Assembly: GCA_002792915.1 (NCBI GenBank)
Contig: PFPF01000018.1
Coordinates: forward strand, 1-12,581
Reading direction: 5' to 3'
Length of the DNA stretch: 12,581 nt
Source of the DNA: Candidatus Micrarchaeota archaeon CG_4_10_14_0_2_um_filter_60_11
Lineage (GTDB): Archaea; Micrarchaeota; Micrarchaeia; Norongarragalinales; Norongarragalinaceae
Part shown: piece after piece, positions 12,202 through 12,581 of the stretch
How the letters are laid out: every line of letters begins with the position of its first letter
Numbering within the stretch: position 1 is the first letter of the stretch
The notes under the pieces: generated by a model
What the model was told of the DNA's origin: nothing
What the model saw: only the letters and a program-made list of their open reading frames with translations
Database searches by the model: none
Made by a program: the position numbers and the translations under genes

Positions 12202-12581
12202 GAAAACAACTCCCCCGCGTTCCGCCAAAAAGCCCCTTCGACTTCCCCGACGCCCAGCCCCTTGGCTTGGGCGACCGTTTCGTACACTTCGGCAACGTTC
12301 GCCGGCTCGTTCCTGCCGCCCCTCCACAGGAACGGCGAGTCGGTCTCCGCCAGCAACCGTTCGAAAGGCACGGTTTCGATTAGCTTAACCCTGCAATCGT
12401 TTTTAAGCGTTGGGAGCGAGAACCAGCATCCTTCGGGCATCCATTTGGCGGCCTCGGGTTTCTGGAGGCAGTGCAGCAAAACCTTCACCTTGAACGACTT
12501 CAGCGTTTCCGCCACTTCCCGCTCTGCCTCCCGCGAGTGCACGACTACGGGCTTGCCCAGCTCTTCCGCCAGCGCGAGCAT
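12189..12581 (-). CDS. TatD-family metal-dependent DNase, C-terminal part
   Basis: The gene enters from the right edge, and about the first half is outside the window. The visible 130 residues contain KPVVVHSREAEREV (metal-ligand His), VKVLLHCLQKPEA (second His), and RLLAETDSPFLW (the metal Asp), then the family signature NEPANVAEVYETVA. TatD enzymes are TIM-barrel 3'-5' DNases with roles in DNA repair or tRNA-proofreading-like reactions. The stop TAA at 12189-12191 overlaps the NYN start by 13 nt. The two nucleases are therefore probably translated together. The Met near 12579 is internal. Confidence 0.9.
   Translation of the reverse strand: MLALAEELGKPVVVHSREAEREVAETLKSFKVKVLLHCLQKPEAAKWMPEGCWFSLPTLKNDCRVKLIETVPFERLLAETDSPFLWRGGRNEPANVAEVYETVAQAKGLGVGEVEGAFWRNAGELFSWRA

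Noticed and set aside
12202..12327. Upstream extension of the NYN protein
   Set aside because: It is antisense-free but lies within TatD coding sequence in another frame and is Arg/Gly-rich. The family's usual start is at ATG 12201.

Overview
The window looks like a piece of an archaeal chromosome. Evidence: an Alba chromatin protein, an archaeal Sm-like protein, a zinc-ribbon/KH protein of archaeal NusA-like type, a MinD-family ATPase beside a DUF2226-like protein, a DUF460-like RNase H-fold protein, T/A-rich box A (TATA) elements about 25-30 nt upstream of many starts, frequent GTG/TTG starts, and two tRNAs without encoded CCA, one carrying an archaeal bulge-helix-bulge intron. Coding is dense, with no gene-free stretch above about 105 nt. 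A bacterial-type MnmA, compact genes and an intron in a T arm would suit a DPANN-type lineage (for example the Diapherotrites/Micrarchaeota side), but that placement is inference.

Layout. 1-2908 is on the plus strand: the C-terminal end of a DedA/YqaA-like membrane protein, a membrane-anchored protein resembling the GATase-1-like fold, a short DUF460-type RNase H-like protein, a 2[4Fe-4S] ferredoxin followed closely by Alba, then a zinc-ribbon KH protein. 2915-6220 is on the minus strand: a CorA-family channel without the usual GMN motif, and a compact cluster (read 6220 to 4033) of a 105-aa unknown protein, a GNAT acetyltransferase, a Zot/HerA-like P-loop ATPase with a Trp-rich amphipathic N-terminus, and a small secreted protein. 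A HEPN-like protein (6273-6896, plus) diverges from this cluster across a quasi-palindromic TTTTAAA box placed almost equally from both ATGs.

6931-7800 (minus) is the most unusual region. It holds a tRNA-Ala(GGC) with a 41-nt intron between T-stem and T-loop (53/54). An apparently intact LAGLIDADG homing endonuclease lies directly upstream. Its last six codons and stop codon are the first 21 nt of the tRNA, and its C-terminal coding region also holds the likely tRNA promoter. An intron without its own endonuclease next to a free-standing endonuclease suggests collaborative homing into a tRNA gene.

7837-9647 (minus) holds tRNA-Val(GAC), a 208-aa unknown protein whose ATG lies 4 nt after the tRNA 3' end, and mnmA (tRNA 2-thiouridylase). 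These look like one mixed tRNA-mRNA transcription unit. 9690-12581 (minus) is a tightly coupled operon of TatD nuclease (cut by the window edge), NYN-domain RNase, DUF2226-like protein with a Pro/Ala/Lys/Glu linker containing three 17-residue repeats, MinD-like ATPase with a C-terminal membrane-targeting helix, and an Sm-like protein. Consecutive genes overlap or abut, so they are probably co-translated.
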